DNA from: an uncultured Opitutia bacterium
GTDB lineage: Bacteria; Verrucomicrobiota; Verrucomicrobiia; Opitutales; Opitutaceae
Length of the DNA: 64,000 bases
Direction of reading: 5' to 3'
Assembly: GCA_903881475.1 (NCBI GenBank)
Contig: CAIRTK010000010.1
Location: 1-64,000 of the forward strand
A model generated the notes under the pieces. It made no database searches, was not told the origin of the DNA, and saw only the letters and a list, made by a program, of their open reading frames with translations. The translations under genes and the position numbers were made by a program. How positions within the stretch are numbered: the first letter of the stretch is position 1; every line of letters starts with the position of its first letter. Shown in pieces: positions 45,462-53,190 of this stretch.

Positions 45462-46679
45462 TCACCGGTCGCACTCGCCCATGACGAAGTCGAGCGAGCC
45501 AAGGATGGCGACGACGTCGGACACCATGCTGCCGACGCAGAGCTTGGGGAGGATGGAGAGATTGCAGAAGGAAGGGGCCCGGATCTTCAGGCGCCACGGC
45601 ACGCCGCCGCCCTTGCTGACGACGTAGAACCCGAGCGCGCCCTTCGGGTTTTCCGCCTCGAAGTAAACCTCGCCGGGCGGCATCTGCGGACCCTCGGTCA
45701 CGAGCATGAAATTCTGGATGAGCTCCTCCATCGAGGTGAGGATTTTGTCCTTGGAGGGCGCAAAGATCTTCCGCGCATCCGTCGCGTACCACGGGCCGTC
45801 CGGAAATTTCGCGATGACTTGCTTGATGATGCGCACCGACTGGCGCATCTCCTCGCCGCGCACCAGGTAGCGGTCGTAGCTGTCGCCCTTGGTGCCGACC
45901 GGGATGTCGAACTCGTACTGCTCGTAGCCGGAGTACGGCTTGTCCTTGCGGAGGTCGAGGCCGACCCCGGAACCGCGGAGATTCGGGCCGGTGAGGCCAT
46001 AGGCGATGGCATCCGCCTTTGAGATCGTGCCGACGCCCACCGTGCGGTCCATGAAGATCTTGTTGCGGGTCAGGAGCCCGAGGATCTCCTCGAGGATCGG
46101 CAGGAACTGGTCGCAGAACGCATTGACGCGCCCCGTCCAGCCCTCGGGCACGTCGCGCTGCAGGCCGCCGATGCGGCTGTAGCTCGTCGTAAACCGCGCG
46201 CCGGTCAGCTCCTCGAACAGCTTGTAGAGCTTCTCGCGCTCCGTGAACGAGTACATGAACACCGTCCATGCGCCCGTATCGATGCCGAACGCCCCGAGCC
46301 CCAGCAGATGCGCCGAGATGCGCGCCATCTCCGCCGTCAGCACGCGGATCGCCTGGCAGCGGGCCGGCACCTCAAGCTTCGCGAGCTTCTCGACCGCGAT
46401 GGCGTAGGCCATGTTGTTCGCGAGCGGCGCCAGGTAATCCAGCCGGTCCGTGTAGGGCACGAACTGGTTGTAGGTCATGTTCTCCGCGATCTTCTCGTCG
46501 CCGCGGTGCAGGTAGCCGATGACCGGGTCGCATTTCGTCACGATCTCGCCGTCGAGCTCGAACTGCAGGCGGAGCACGCCGTGCGTGGACGGATGCGACG
46601 GACCCATCGAGAGCGACATCTTCTCGGTCTCAAACTCGGCCACGGCGGCGGTGTCGGGAAAGGAAAATTCGGTGGCCAT
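45462..46679 (-). CDS. nuoD: NADH-quinone oxidoreductase subunit D
   Basis: 405 residues from MATEFSFPDTAAVAEFE (ATG 46679). The hydrogenase-large-subunit-like fold is recognisable by MGPSHPSTHGVLRLQFELDGE (quinone-site His), IGYLHRGDEKIAENMTYNQFVPYTDRLDYLAPL and the end ILGSLDFVMGECDR. It pairs with NuoB at the quinone site. It lies 8 bases after nuoC and is a separate gene (not a nuoCD fusion). Confidence 0.96.
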   Translation of the reverse strand: MATEFSFPDTAAVAEFETEKMSLSMGPSHPSTHGVLRLQFELDGEIVTKCDPVIGYLHRGDEKIAENMTYNQFVPYTDRLDYLAPLANNMAYAIAVEKLAKLEVPARCQAIRVLTAEMARISAHLLGLGAFGIDTGAWTVFMYSFTEREKLYKLFEELTGARFTTSYSRIGGLQRDVPEGWTGRVNAFCDQFLPILEEILGLLTRNKIFMDRTVGVGTISKADAIAYGLTGPNLRGSGVGLDLRKDKPYSGYEQYEFDIPVGTKGDSYDRYLVRGEEMRQSVRIIKQVIAKFPDGPWYATDARKIFAPSKDKILTSMEELIQNFMLVTEGPQMPPGEVYFEAENPKGALGFYVVSKGGGVPWRLKIRAPSFCNLSILPKLCVGSMVSDVVAILGSLDFVMGECDR

Positions 46680-46687
46680 GGGGGCGT

Positions 46688-47317
46688 TCAGCGCTGGGTG
46701 GGTTTCTCGCGCGCTTCGTTCCAACTCTCGTCCTTCGCGCGCGGCTCGGCCTCGGTCAGGTTGATCTCGCCCGGCGCCGCGACAAACGGCCCGCCGACCA
46801 TCGGCGCGGCGATGGCCTTCGCGCCGGTCTCGGCCACGACCTCCGCGTCCGGCAGCGGCGTCTCGATCCCCGCCAGCGGGAAATCCTTGCGGAGCGGGAA
46901 ATGCGGGTACCCGTCCCACATCAGGATGCGGCGCAGGTCGGGATGGCCGCCGAACTTGATGCCGAACATGTCATAAGTCTCGCGCTCGTGCCAGTTCGCG
47001 CCGGCCCAGAGCCCGGAGGCGCTGGGCACCGCCGGGGCCCCGTCGTCGGGGCAGTTCACCGCGACGCGGATATAGCCATGGTTTGTGGTGGAAAACAGGT
47101 GATAAACCACCGTGAAGCGCGGCGAGACTCCCTCCGCCCAGTCGATGGCGGTCACGTCGACCAGCAGGTCATAGGCACGGTCGTCGCGCAGGAACTGCAG
47201 TACCGCGAGAACCTCGCCAGCCGGGACATTGACGGCCTCATGGTCAAGGCTGGCGCGCGGGGTGACCTGCGGGAATTTTTCCTGGAGGGCGGTCGTGACG
47301 GCGGCGGTGGCGGACAT
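46688..47317 (-). CDS. nuoC: NADH-quinone oxidoreductase subunit C
   Basis: 209 residues. The 30-kDa subunit signature is seen as WHERETYDMFGIKFGGHPDLRRILMWDGYPHFPLRKDFPL. The N-terminal alpha/beta domain (LLVDVTAIDWAEGVSPRFTVVYHLFS) is typical. A C-terminal Ala/Glu-rich tail extends it slightly. It is 27 bases downstream of nuoB. Confidence 0.95.
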   Translation of the reverse strand: MSATAAVTTALQEKFPQVTPRASLDHEAVNVPAGEVLAVLQFLRDDRAYDLLVDVTAIDWAEGVSPRFTVVYHLFSTTNHGYIRVAVNCPDDGAPAVPSASGLWAGANWHERETYDMFGIKFGGHPDLRRILMWDGYPHFPLRKDFPLAGIETPLPDAEVVAETGAKAIAAPMVGGPFVAAPGEINLTEAEPRAKDESWNEAREKPTQR

Positions 47318-47344
47318 GCTCGGCGGGGGGCGGTTGGATCCGGG

Positions 47345-47854
47345 TCAGGCGATGAGCAGGTTGGTGGCCGAGCGCTCGCGCCGGACCTTGCCCTGGAGTT
47401 TCATGAGGGCGTCGAGCAGCGCCTCCGGGCGCGGGGGACAGCCGCTCACATACACATCCACCGGGATGATCCGGTCCACGCCCTGGAGCACCGCATAGCT
47501 GCGGTACATGCCGCCCGAGCTGGCGCAGGCGCCCATGGCGATGACCCATTTCGGCTCGGCCATCTGGTCGTAAATCCGGCGGACGGCCGAGGCCATCTTG
47601 TAGGTGACGGTGCCGGCCACGATCATGCAGTCGGCCTGACGGGGAGAAAACCGCATGACCTCGGCGCCAAACCGGGCGATGTCGAACCGGGAGGCGCCCA
47701 CGCCCATCAGCTCGATGGCGCAGCAGGCCAGGCCCATCGGCATCGGCCACATGGAGTTGGTCCGGACCCAGTTGATGACCGAATCGAGGCGGGAAACGAT
47801 GACTTCGCCCTCGATTTTGCTGTTGTAGGCCAGTTCGGTGTTGGGCGAGACCAT
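47345..47854 (-). CDS. nuoB: NADH-quinone oxidoreductase subunit B
   Basis: 169 residues. The cluster N2 cysteines appear as [10 protein letters not shown] (tandem Cys), GACASSGGM and [15 protein letters not shown]. It is the first nuo gene in the window; nuoA, which normally precedes it, is not found between it and the tRNA-Ser element. The upstream 125 bases (47855-47980) lead straight into the att site of the integrated element, so the operon promoter must lie in that short stretch or in the element. Confidence 0.96.
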   Translation of the reverse strand: MVSPNTELAYNSKIEGEVIVSRLDSVINWVRTNSMWPMPMGLACCAIELMGVGASRFDIARFGAEVMRFSPRQADCMIVAGTVTYKMASAVRRIYDQMAEPKWVIAMGACASSGGMYRSYAVLQGVDRIIPVDVYVSGCPPRPEALLDALMKLQGKVRRERSATNLLIA

Positions 47855-47981
47855 GAAGGTGGGCGGGTGGTGGTGGGACGAAAAACCTGCGCAGGGTTAA
47901 GTCGCGTTCCGTGCCGCGCAAGACGCTTTTGGAAAAAGTTCTCTTTATTCAGAAATCGCGCGCCCACGATAAGCTGAAGAT

Positions 47982-48018
47982 GGCGGAGCGGGAGGGATTC
48001 GAACCCTCCCGCTCCGCC
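47982..48018. other. attL: palindromic core attachment site with displaced tRNA-Ser 3' half
   Basis: GGCGGAGCGGGAGGG (47982-47996), ATTCGAA (47997-48003) and the exact inverse of the first arm (48004-48018) form a perfect 15-7-15 palindrome. The first 22 bases match the 3' part of tRNA-Ser(GGA) at 50829-50850 with one difference. Tyrosine recombinase core sites have two inverted arms and a 6-8 bp spacer; here the spacer equals the tRNA T-loop. The structure could also fold as a hairpin on the nuo-proximal transcript. Confidence 0.85.
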
Positions 48019-48067
48019 ACAGAAGTGATTGAGGGTAAGAATTCTTGCGAATGCGGGCAATCGCCAT

Positions 48068-48095
48068 CTTCCCCTACAGCTTCCCCAAAATTTGA
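48068..48095 (+). repeat. Direct repeat near attL (candidate integrase arm site)
   Basis: CTTCCCCTACAGCTTCCCCA... matches 50672-50699 at 25 of 28 positions in the same orientation. In the circular element these copies would lie about 65 bp and 145 bp on opposite sides of the core, a spacing suited to arm-type binding sites. Both copies are also translated in frame as SP(T/V)ASPK. Confidence 0.7.
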
Positions 48096-48209
48096 GTACG
48101 TTGGTTCCGATTTGGAGGAGATAGTCCGCGCGTGGCCATCGCTTCGCCGCGAATTGAAGGCGGCGATCAAGGCCATTGTTGAATCCGCCAAATAACGGAG
48201 GGCGTATCC

Positions 48210-49448
48210 ATGAACGACGCCCAGGAGGCCCGTGCGTTGCCGCACGGCGAGTGGTCAGCATTGGAATCCAATGCGAAGCAGGACCGCGAGTCCGACCCGC
48301 AACCAAGCACGGGTGAAAACACATCCATTCAGGGCAAAGGATTGGGCGAGCGAGCGGCCGGATGCGCCCGCGCAGCGGGCGCGCCGGCCGCCGCCGCCCT
48401 TCCTTGTCAGAATAGTAACAATTCCAACAAGACGCAGAAAAAATACCGCTTAAAACACGTTCCCGGCACCGATGGATGGTTCACCTCGAAAAGCCACAAA
48501 AGCGCAACGTGGGACCAACGGGATGAGGACACGCTTCGTCGGTGGGGTCGGCCAAGCAGTGCGGAAGCCAAGGCGGCGTTTCATCTGCGGCTCAACATTG
48601 CGGCTTTCGTCGAGCATTGGGGCCGCAATCACTGTCTGTTCTTTACCGTCACAGATGAATCCAATCTCCATCCCACACAGTTCGCTCGGCGGTGGAATAG
48701 CTACTTGGTCCGCAATGGGGCATGGATCGTTAGTTTCATCCGCGTCCTGGAGCCGCAAAGGCAGGGCCGTCCCCATTACCACCTCCTCGTTGCCGTGGAA
48801 TGGGATACACGTGCCAATTCCTTCAACTGGCAGGCTTTTGATGCGTGCCAGCAGGAACGGAGGACAAACGGCCCCACTGCTCTCTTCCGCGAGCTGCGCG
48901 CCCGCTACAAGTCTTCGGCTGCGCCTGAACTCGTCGCCCTGTGGTCACTGCTACGAAAGGTGCTGCCGCGTTACGGGCTGGGCCGAGCTGAATTGTTGCC
49001 GCTGCGGAAGGGCAAGGAAGCCATCTCCGTATACGTCGGGAAGTACCTCGAAGCGGGCCTCACGTTACGGAAGCACTCGTGGAAAGGCTGCCGCCGGGTG
49101 GAGTTTGATCGGCGCGCAAAAAACGCGTGGTTGGTCTGCTCTCGGGTCTTTGCATGGCATTCACCCGGAGCTAAAGCCTGGCGCGCTCGTGTCGGGCAGC
49201 TCGCAGCCTCACTCGGAGCCGTGGACATGAAGGGCATTCGTCGCCGTCTTGGCGTGCGGTGGGCCTATCACTTGCGCGAAACCATTACGCTCGGAAACGA
49301 AGAGGACTGGTCGCTGCTCCTCTCAATGCTGCAGACGCAAACGGCGCCCCTGCCAAGGGACCGTCGTTGGAACGCCTGTCTGCCCGCACCCATGCCTCTG
49401 TCCAGCATCGCGACATTTTGCGCGATGAAGAACGGCCGCTGCGCCTGA
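48210..49448 (+). CDS. HUH-endonuclease replication initiator (rolling-circle Rep)
   Basis: 412 residues from the ATG at 48210, preceded by CGGAGGG at 48196-48202. Motif 1 is LFFTVTDESNLHP; the HUH motif is PHYHLLVAV with His189 and His191; the catalytic tyrosine motif is VYVGKYLEAG with Tyr275 and Tyr279 separated by three residues. This order and spacing match rolling-circle Rep proteins of the ORF2/G2P-like group. It would nick the element origin and stay bound to the 5' end. The first 90 residues are low-complexity; the last 30 read over the start of the HTH frame and may not be conserved. No origin is obvious. Confidence 0.85.
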   Translation: MNDAQEARALPHGEWSALESNAKQDRESDPQPSTGENTSIQGKGLGERAAGCARAAGAPAAAALPCQNSNNSNKTQKKYRLKHVPGTDGWFTSKSHKSATWDQRDEDTLRRWGRPSSAEAKAAFHLRLNIAAFVEHWGRNHCLFFTVTDESNLHPTQFARRWNSYLVRNGAWIVSFIRVLEPQRQGRPHYHLLVAVEWDTRANSFNWQAFDACQQERRTNGPTALFRELRARYKSSAAPELVALWSLLRKVLPRYGLGRAELLPLRKGKEAISVYVGKYLEAGLTLRKHSWKGCRRVEFDRRAKNAWLVCSRVFAWHSPGAKAWRARVGQLAASLGAVDMKGIRRRLGVRWAYHLRETITLGNEEDWSLLLSMLQTQTAPLPRDRRWNACLPAPMPLSSIATFCAMKNGRCA

Positions 49449-49603
49449 AAGACATCGCCGCCGAAACAAACGTGTCCGAAAAGACCGTGCGGCGTTGGAT
49501 TGATCTTCGCGGCTTGCCGTCCAAGAAAATGGGCGGCCTGCGAATCGTACGGAAGTGCGACCTGCTCGCCTTCCTCAACCAGCAGCCCGCAACCCGGAAA
49601 TAA
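49259..49603 (+). CDS. HTH protein, candidate excisionase or regulator
   Basis: Up to 114 residues in a frame shifted from rep and overlapping its last 190 bases; the start is uncertain (GTG 49259 is the first). The C-terminal 55 residues are a MerR/Xis-like winged HTH: RLKDIAAETNVSEKTVRRWIDLRGLPSKKMGGLRIVRKCDLLAFLNQQ. Such proteins typically act as excisionase or direct binding near att sites. Its stop TAA (49601-49603) lies within the Shine-Dalgarno region TAAGGAG of int, 8 bases before the int start, so HTH and int are translationally linked. Confidence 0.75.
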   Translation: MGLSLARNHYARKRRGLVAAPLNAADANGAPAKGPSLERLSARTHASVQHRDILRDEERPLRLKDIAAETNVSEKTVRRWIDLRGLPSKKMGGLRIVRKCDLLAFLNQQPATRK

Positions 49604-49611
49604 GGAGCCCT

Positions 49612-50898
49612 ATGTACCAACGCATTTTCAAGCAAAAGGGCAGTCGCGTCTATCGTGGTCGTTATCGCCTCGGCGATGATCTCAAAATTTATGACGTGTC
49701 ATTGGGCACGCAGAAGAAACACGTCGCCCAGGCCATCCTCAAGAAACTGGTCCGTGAAAAGGAAGAGGAGCTGGCCGGACTGCTCGCGCCAAAAGCTCTG
49801 CGGGATGCAGCCCAAAAGCCCATTGCCGACCATCTGGCCGACTATGTGGCAGACCTGACTGCCATGCAGCGCTCCCGGAAGCATCTCGCTTACACCCGCA
49901 ACCGCATCGGACGACTCTGCGAAGAGTGCGGCTGGCAATTACTACGCGACATATCCTCGGACGCGTTCAATCGCTGGCGGGCGCTCCAAACAATCGGACC
50001 AAAGACCTGCAACGAGTACCTCGGGCATGTCTCCGCTTTCCTGACGTGGCTGCAAAAGCACGGGCACCTGACCCATCACCCGCTCAAGACGGTGGCCAAA
50101 GCAGAGACCAAGGGCTTTGAACGCTGTGTCCGCCGGGCGTTATCTGACGCCGAACTGGGCCGGATGATGAAGTCTCCTGACGGCAGGGGTCTGATCTACT
50201 TCCTCGCCGCTTTCACGGGTCTCCGTAAGGGCGAAATCCGGTCTCTCCTTTGGGTGGACCTTCATCTCGACGGACCGCGCACGTTCATCGCGGTCCGGGC
50301 GGCGACAACCAAGAATAAGAAAACTGCACGCCAACCCCTCGTCCCGAGCCTTGCGGCCGCGCTGAGGGCCTTCCGTGATCAGAAGCAAGCCACCCAGGGC
50401 AAAGTGTTTCGACTTGGCGTGCCCTTGGCCCGGTCCTTCCGGAAGGACCTCTTCACGGGCAAAATTCCGTACTTGGATGAGCTGGGCCGGCGCGTGGATT
50501 TCCATGCCTTGCGGCACACGTTCGCCACGATGCTCCAACGTGCCGGCGTCCCGCCCCGGGTCATCATGGAGCTGATGCGGCATAGCGATCTGCGGCTGTC
50601 GAGCACCACCTACACGGACACCACCTGTTTGCCGCTTTATGCCGAGGCGGAAAAACTGACTGCGTTTCTACCTTCCCCTGTAGCTTCCCCAAAATCTGAC
50701 AAAACCCGTCCAGGGGAAGGTAAACCTGTCCAAATCGAAGCGTTGGCGGAGGTTGGTGAAATCGTTGCTTTGTCCCCTGAAACGAACGACTTGGCCAACG
50801 TTGTCCCGGACTGGGACAATCTGAAATTGGCGGAGAGGGAGGGATTCGAACCCCCGGTAACCTTGCGGCTACACGTGCTTTCCAAGCACGCGCATTAG
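49612..50898 (+). CDS. int: Tyrosine site-specific integrase
   Basis: 428 residues from MYQRIFKQKG (ATG 49612, with AAGGAG upstream). It has a SAM-like core-binding domain (ADYVADLTAMQRSRKHLAYTRNRI...) and a catalytic domain with Arg205 (TGLRKGEI), Lys in TTKNKK, His298-x-x-Arg301 (HALRHTF), His324 (MRHSD) and nucleophile Tyr334 (TTYTDT). The last residues LAEREGFEPPVTLRLHVLSKHAH are translated from the tRNA gene itself, showing that integration joined the gene to chromosomal DNA. In the circle the tail would be the 63 codons at 48004-48192 instead, giving 476 residues. Confidence 0.93.
   Translation: MYQRIFKQKGSRVYRGRYRLGDDLKIYDVSLGTQKKHVAQAILKKLVREKEEELAGLLAPKALRDAAQKPIADHLADYVADLTAMQRSRKHLAYTRNRIGRLCEECGWQLLRDISSDAFNRWRALQTIGPKTCNEYLGHVSAFLTWLQKHGHLTHHPLKTVAKAETKGFERCVRRALSDAELGRMMKSPDGRGLIYFLAAFTGLRKGEIRSLLWVDLHLDGPRTFIAVRAATTKNKKTARQPLVPSLAAALRAFRDQKQATQGKVFRLGVPLARSFRKDLFTGKIPYLDELGRRVDFHALRHTFATMLQRAGVPPRVIMELMRHSDLRLSSTTYTDTTCLPLYAEAEKLTAFLPSPVASPKSDKTRPGEGKPVQIEALAEVGEIVALSPETNDLANVVPDWDNLKLAEREGFEPPVTLRLHVLSKHAH
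50672..50699 (+). repeat. Direct repeat upstream of attR (candidate integrase arm site)
   Basis: This partner of 48068-48095 (25 of 28 identical) lies 145 bp before the core in attR and inside the int coding region. Binding of integrase or the HTH protein here is inferred from position only. Confidence 0.7.
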
Positions 50899-50917
50899 AC
50901 CACTCTGCCACCTCTCC
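50828..50917 (-). tRNA. tRNA-Ser (anticodon GGA)
   Basis: On the minus strand the gene begins GGAGAGGTGGCAGAGTGG and ends in CCGCCA with encoded CCA. The acceptor stem GGAGAGG/CCTCTCC pairs fully, the anticodon arm CGTGC-TTGGAAA-GCACG gives GGA, a long variable arm (TGTAGCCGCAAGGTTA) marks serine, and the T-loop is TTCGAAT. The T-loop and 3' half double as attR of the integrated element; the 3' half was supplied by the element and restores a functional tRNA. It decodes UCC and UCU. Confidence 0.96.
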
Positions 50918-51114
50918 CGGGTGCCCGAAAGGCCCGGCCTTGCCGGCCGGTCCCATGGGCGAAGGGAAGAACAAAGGGAGAACCGCCAAGGCTGGTCAAC
51001 GGAAAATCCACCGGGCCAAACCAGCCCGGGGCCCAACCGAGGACCTTCACCCGCAGGCGGCCGAAGGCGCGGAAAATCACGGGGCTTGCGCCGGGTTGGG
51101 TGATCATTGCGCGT

Positions 51115-51945
51115 TCAGGCCTGCCGCCACGCATCCGGGCTCGCGTGCTCCGCGGCGCGGAAGGCGCGGTAGAAATTGGACAGGTCCTCGAAGCCGCATT
51201 CGAAGCAGATCGAGGCCACCGACCGGCCGGTGTCGCGCAGGAGCCGCCGCGCGTGCGCCAGCCGGTGGCCCCGCACGGTCGCCAGCCACGATCCGCCCGT
51301 TTCCTCGCGGAACAACTGCGTGAACCGCCGGCGGCTCAGGCCGAGCCGCGCGGCCTCGGCGTCGATTCTGAGCGGCTCGAAAAACCGCCGCTCCAGTTCC
51401 CGCGCATGGGCCGCCACGCGGACCCGCGCGAGCCGGGGCCCTTCCGTCCGTTCCGCCGGCCCGCTCCGGCCCGCGGCCGCCCGCAGCAGCCGGCCCAGCA
51501 GCTGCCAAGTCTGCCCGAGGATCAGCGCCTCGCCTCCCGGGCGCTGCAGGGTCTGTTCATGCAGCAGCTCCCGGATGAGCCCGCGCACCTCGCCCACCCC
51601 GGGCGAGGAACGGAACAGGCGGTAATTGCCCAATCCGCCAGCACTCGCCTTCGACGCCGCGAGCACGTCGCGGCGCACGCACACCGCGTAAAGCGACAGC
51701 GGCCGCACATCCTCGATGCGATGCCGGCAGCCCGCCGGCACCAGCGCCACGTCGCCCGGCCGCAGCGGTTCGCGCAGGGCGCCGCGCACCAGCCTTCCCT
51801 CGCCGGAAAAGACACAGACGACCTTCAGGAAATCATGCGCGGTGTCCGCCATCCGGAACGGCCGGCCATGCCGGCTCTCAAGCACAAACACCCCCGCCGG
51901 GGGGAACACCACCGCGATCGGCTGGCTGGCTCGGGGCTCGAACAT
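51115..51945 (-). CDS. AraC-family transcriptional regulator
   Basis: 276 residues from MFEPRASQPIAVVFPPAG (ATG 51945). It has an N-terminal cupin-like ligand domain (LRPGDVALVPAGCRHRIED) and a C-terminal double HTH: RIDAEAARLGLSRRRFTQLFREETGGSW and RLLRDTGRSVASICFECGFEDLSNFYRAFRAAEHASPDAWR. It is divergent from the Rieske oxygenase gene with a 94-base shared promoter region, so it probably controls that gene. The effector is unknown; a sugar or aromatic is plausible. Confidence 0.92.
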   Translation of the reverse strand: MFEPRASQPIAVVFPPAGVFVLESRHGRPFRMADTAHDFLKVVCVFSGEGRLVRGALREPLRPGDVALVPAGCRHRIEDVRPLSLYAVCVRRDVLAASKASAGGLGNYRLFRSSPGVGEVRGLIRELLHEQTLQRPGGEALILGQTWQLLGRLLRAAAGRSGPAERTEGPRLARVRVAAHARELERRFFEPLRIDAEAARLGLSRRRFTQLFREETGGSWLATVRGHRLAHARRLLRDTGRSVASICFECGFEDLSNFYRAFRAAEHASPDAWRQA

Positions 51946-52039
51946 CCGGCCAGGCTGGACCCGGTTGCCTGATTTGCCAACACTGTTTGCCCACTCCGCC
52001 ACGACAGCGGCCCCCGCCGCTGCTAGGATGCGGAACCCG

Positions 52040-53098
52040 ATGCCCCTGACCGAAGACCTGCCGTTTCTCGTCCTGCGCCGCACCTGGCAGCCGGTGGCCA
52101 ATTCCGCCGATCTCCCGGCCGGCCGCCTGATGGGCTACACCTTGCTCGATATCCCGCTGCTGGTCGCGCGTTTCACCGATGGCCGGCTGCTCGCCGCCGA
52201 CCCCGCCTGCCCGCACAAGGGCGCCAGGCTCACCACCGGCTGCATCCGCCATGGCGAACTCGTCTGCCCGTACCACGGCTGGCGTTTCGACGCCGCCGGC
52301 GCCTGCCAGTCGATTCCGTCGCTGGTCGATGCCCACCCCGACAAACTCGCCCTCTCCCATCTGCACACCTACGCCATCCAGGAACGCTATGGCCTGGTCT
52401 GGGTGAAACTCGATCCCGCGCCGCTGGCCGACGGCCGGCCCCACGAGCTTCCGGCGGTGCCGGAATTCGAAAATCCGGCCTGGAGCTATGTCATGGGCCC
52501 ACCCACGCCGTTTTCAGCGGGCTGGCGCCGCGAGGTCGAGAACTACCTCGATATGACCCATTTCGCCTTCGCCCACGCCGACACGCTGGGCAAGGCCGCC
52601 GATTACCGCGTCCCGCCGATGGACATCCGCACCCTGCCCGATGGCGGTTTTCAGATGGATGCCCCGTTCCCCGCGCTCGACACGCCCCACGAGCCGCCCG
52701 GCAAACTCCAAAGCGCGCATCACCGGCAGCAGCGCTGCCACCTGCCCAATTTCACCACTATCCGCCAAAGTTTTGCCGATGGCGACGAGCGCGTGCTCGT
52801 GCATATCCCGTCGCCCAACACCCGCGAAAGCTGCACCGTCTTTTGGTCGCTCGCGATCTCCCCCGGTTTCCGCGGACCGCCCCCCGCCGCCCAGGTGGAA
52901 TTCGCCATCAAGGTCCTCGATGAGGACCGCCTCATGTGCGAAAACCAGGTTCCCGCCGAGGTGCCCATCAATCCCGCGCGCGGCGGCTGGGGCGTCCTCG
53001 TCATGCCCGGAGACACCCTGGCCAATACCTTCCAAAAGCAGCTCCGCCGCTGGCTGCTCGCTGAGGCGGGCGCGCCGAAGTTGGGCGATGGAAGTTAG
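52040..53098 (+). CDS. Rieske-type ring-hydroxylating/O-demethylating oxygenase, alpha subunit
   Basis: 352 residues from MPLTEDLPFLVLRRTWQPV (ATG 52040; 52028 is possible). The Rieske 2Fe-2S motif is CPHKGARLTTGC...CPYHGW (C-x-H and C-x2-H). The catalytic iron motif is NYLDMTHFAFAHADTLG. This resembles VanA-like and related oxygenases that insert oxygen using electrons from a reductase, which is not encoded nearby. It is divergent from an AraC regulator and followed by a MetE-like gene after 92 bases. The substrate is unknown. Confidence 0.88.
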   Translation: MPLTEDLPFLVLRRTWQPVANSADLPAGRLMGYTLLDIPLLVARFTDGRLLAADPACPHKGARLTTGCIRHGELVCPYHGWRFDAAGACQSIPSLVDAHPDKLALSHLHTYAIQERYGLVWVKLDPAPLADGRPHELPAVPEFENPAWSYVMGPPTPFSAGWRREVENYLDMTHFAFAHADTLGKAADYRVPPMDIRTLPDGGFQMDAPFPALDTPHEPPGKLQSAHHRQQRCHLPNFTTIRQSFADGDERVLVHIPSPNTRESCTVFWSLAISPGFRGPPPAAQVEFAIKVLDEDRLMCENQVPAEVPINPARGGWGVLVMPGDTLANTFQKQLRRWLLAEAGAPKLGDGS

Positions 53099-53190
53099 GA
53101 GATAGAAATCGCTCGCCGCCATAACCGCGTCCAAGAAACTCGCATTTTCCATCTTCCATCTCCCATCTTCTAACTCCCCAAGATTGATTT

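Larger units (their letters stand above)
47980..48195 (+). other. Orphan reading frame: integrase C-terminal tail of the circular element form
   Basis: The frame reads MAEREGFEPSRSATEVIEG... and ends RAWPSLRRELKAAIKAIVESAK at TAA 48193-48195. Its first nine residues come from the att core and are the same as residues of the integrase where that gene crosses the att core at 50830-50853 (AEREGFEP). The two frames are in register, so joining the ends by excision fuses the integrase in frame to these 63 codons. It probably has no independent start; the codons are the displaced 3' end of int. SPTASPKF near its middle resembles SPVASPKS in the integrase. Confidence 0.7.
47997..50850. mobile_element. 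Compact integrative element at tRNA-Ser: rep - HTH - int, 2.85 kb
   Basis: The element is bounded by two copies of the ATTCGAA core 2,847 bp apart, one in a displaced tRNA-Ser 3' end, the other in the intact tRNA. It carries only three genes on one strand: a HUH-type Rep, a small HTH protein that overlaps it, and a tyrosine integrase that reads into the tRNA. There is no capsid, relaxase coupling, toxin or resistance gene. Base composition looks less GC-rich than the surrounding nuo and regulator genes. The content suggests a plasmid-like or phage-satellite-like element that excises, replicates by rolling circle and reintegrates. Confidence 0.85.

Noticed and set aside
47911-47979. The open frame upstream of the attL core as a real N terminus
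   Set aside because: It is chromosomal nuoB-upstream DNA joined by chance to the element frame; no ribosome-binding site or homology is seen.
47982-48018. A second tRNA-Ser gene
   Set aside because: Only the T-arm and 3' acceptor strand are present; no D-arm, anticodon arm or 5' acceptor strand follows on the minus strand.
47982-48018. Rho-independent terminator
   Set aside because: The stem is strong but no T-tract follows on either strand; the match to the tRNA makes an att site the better explanation.
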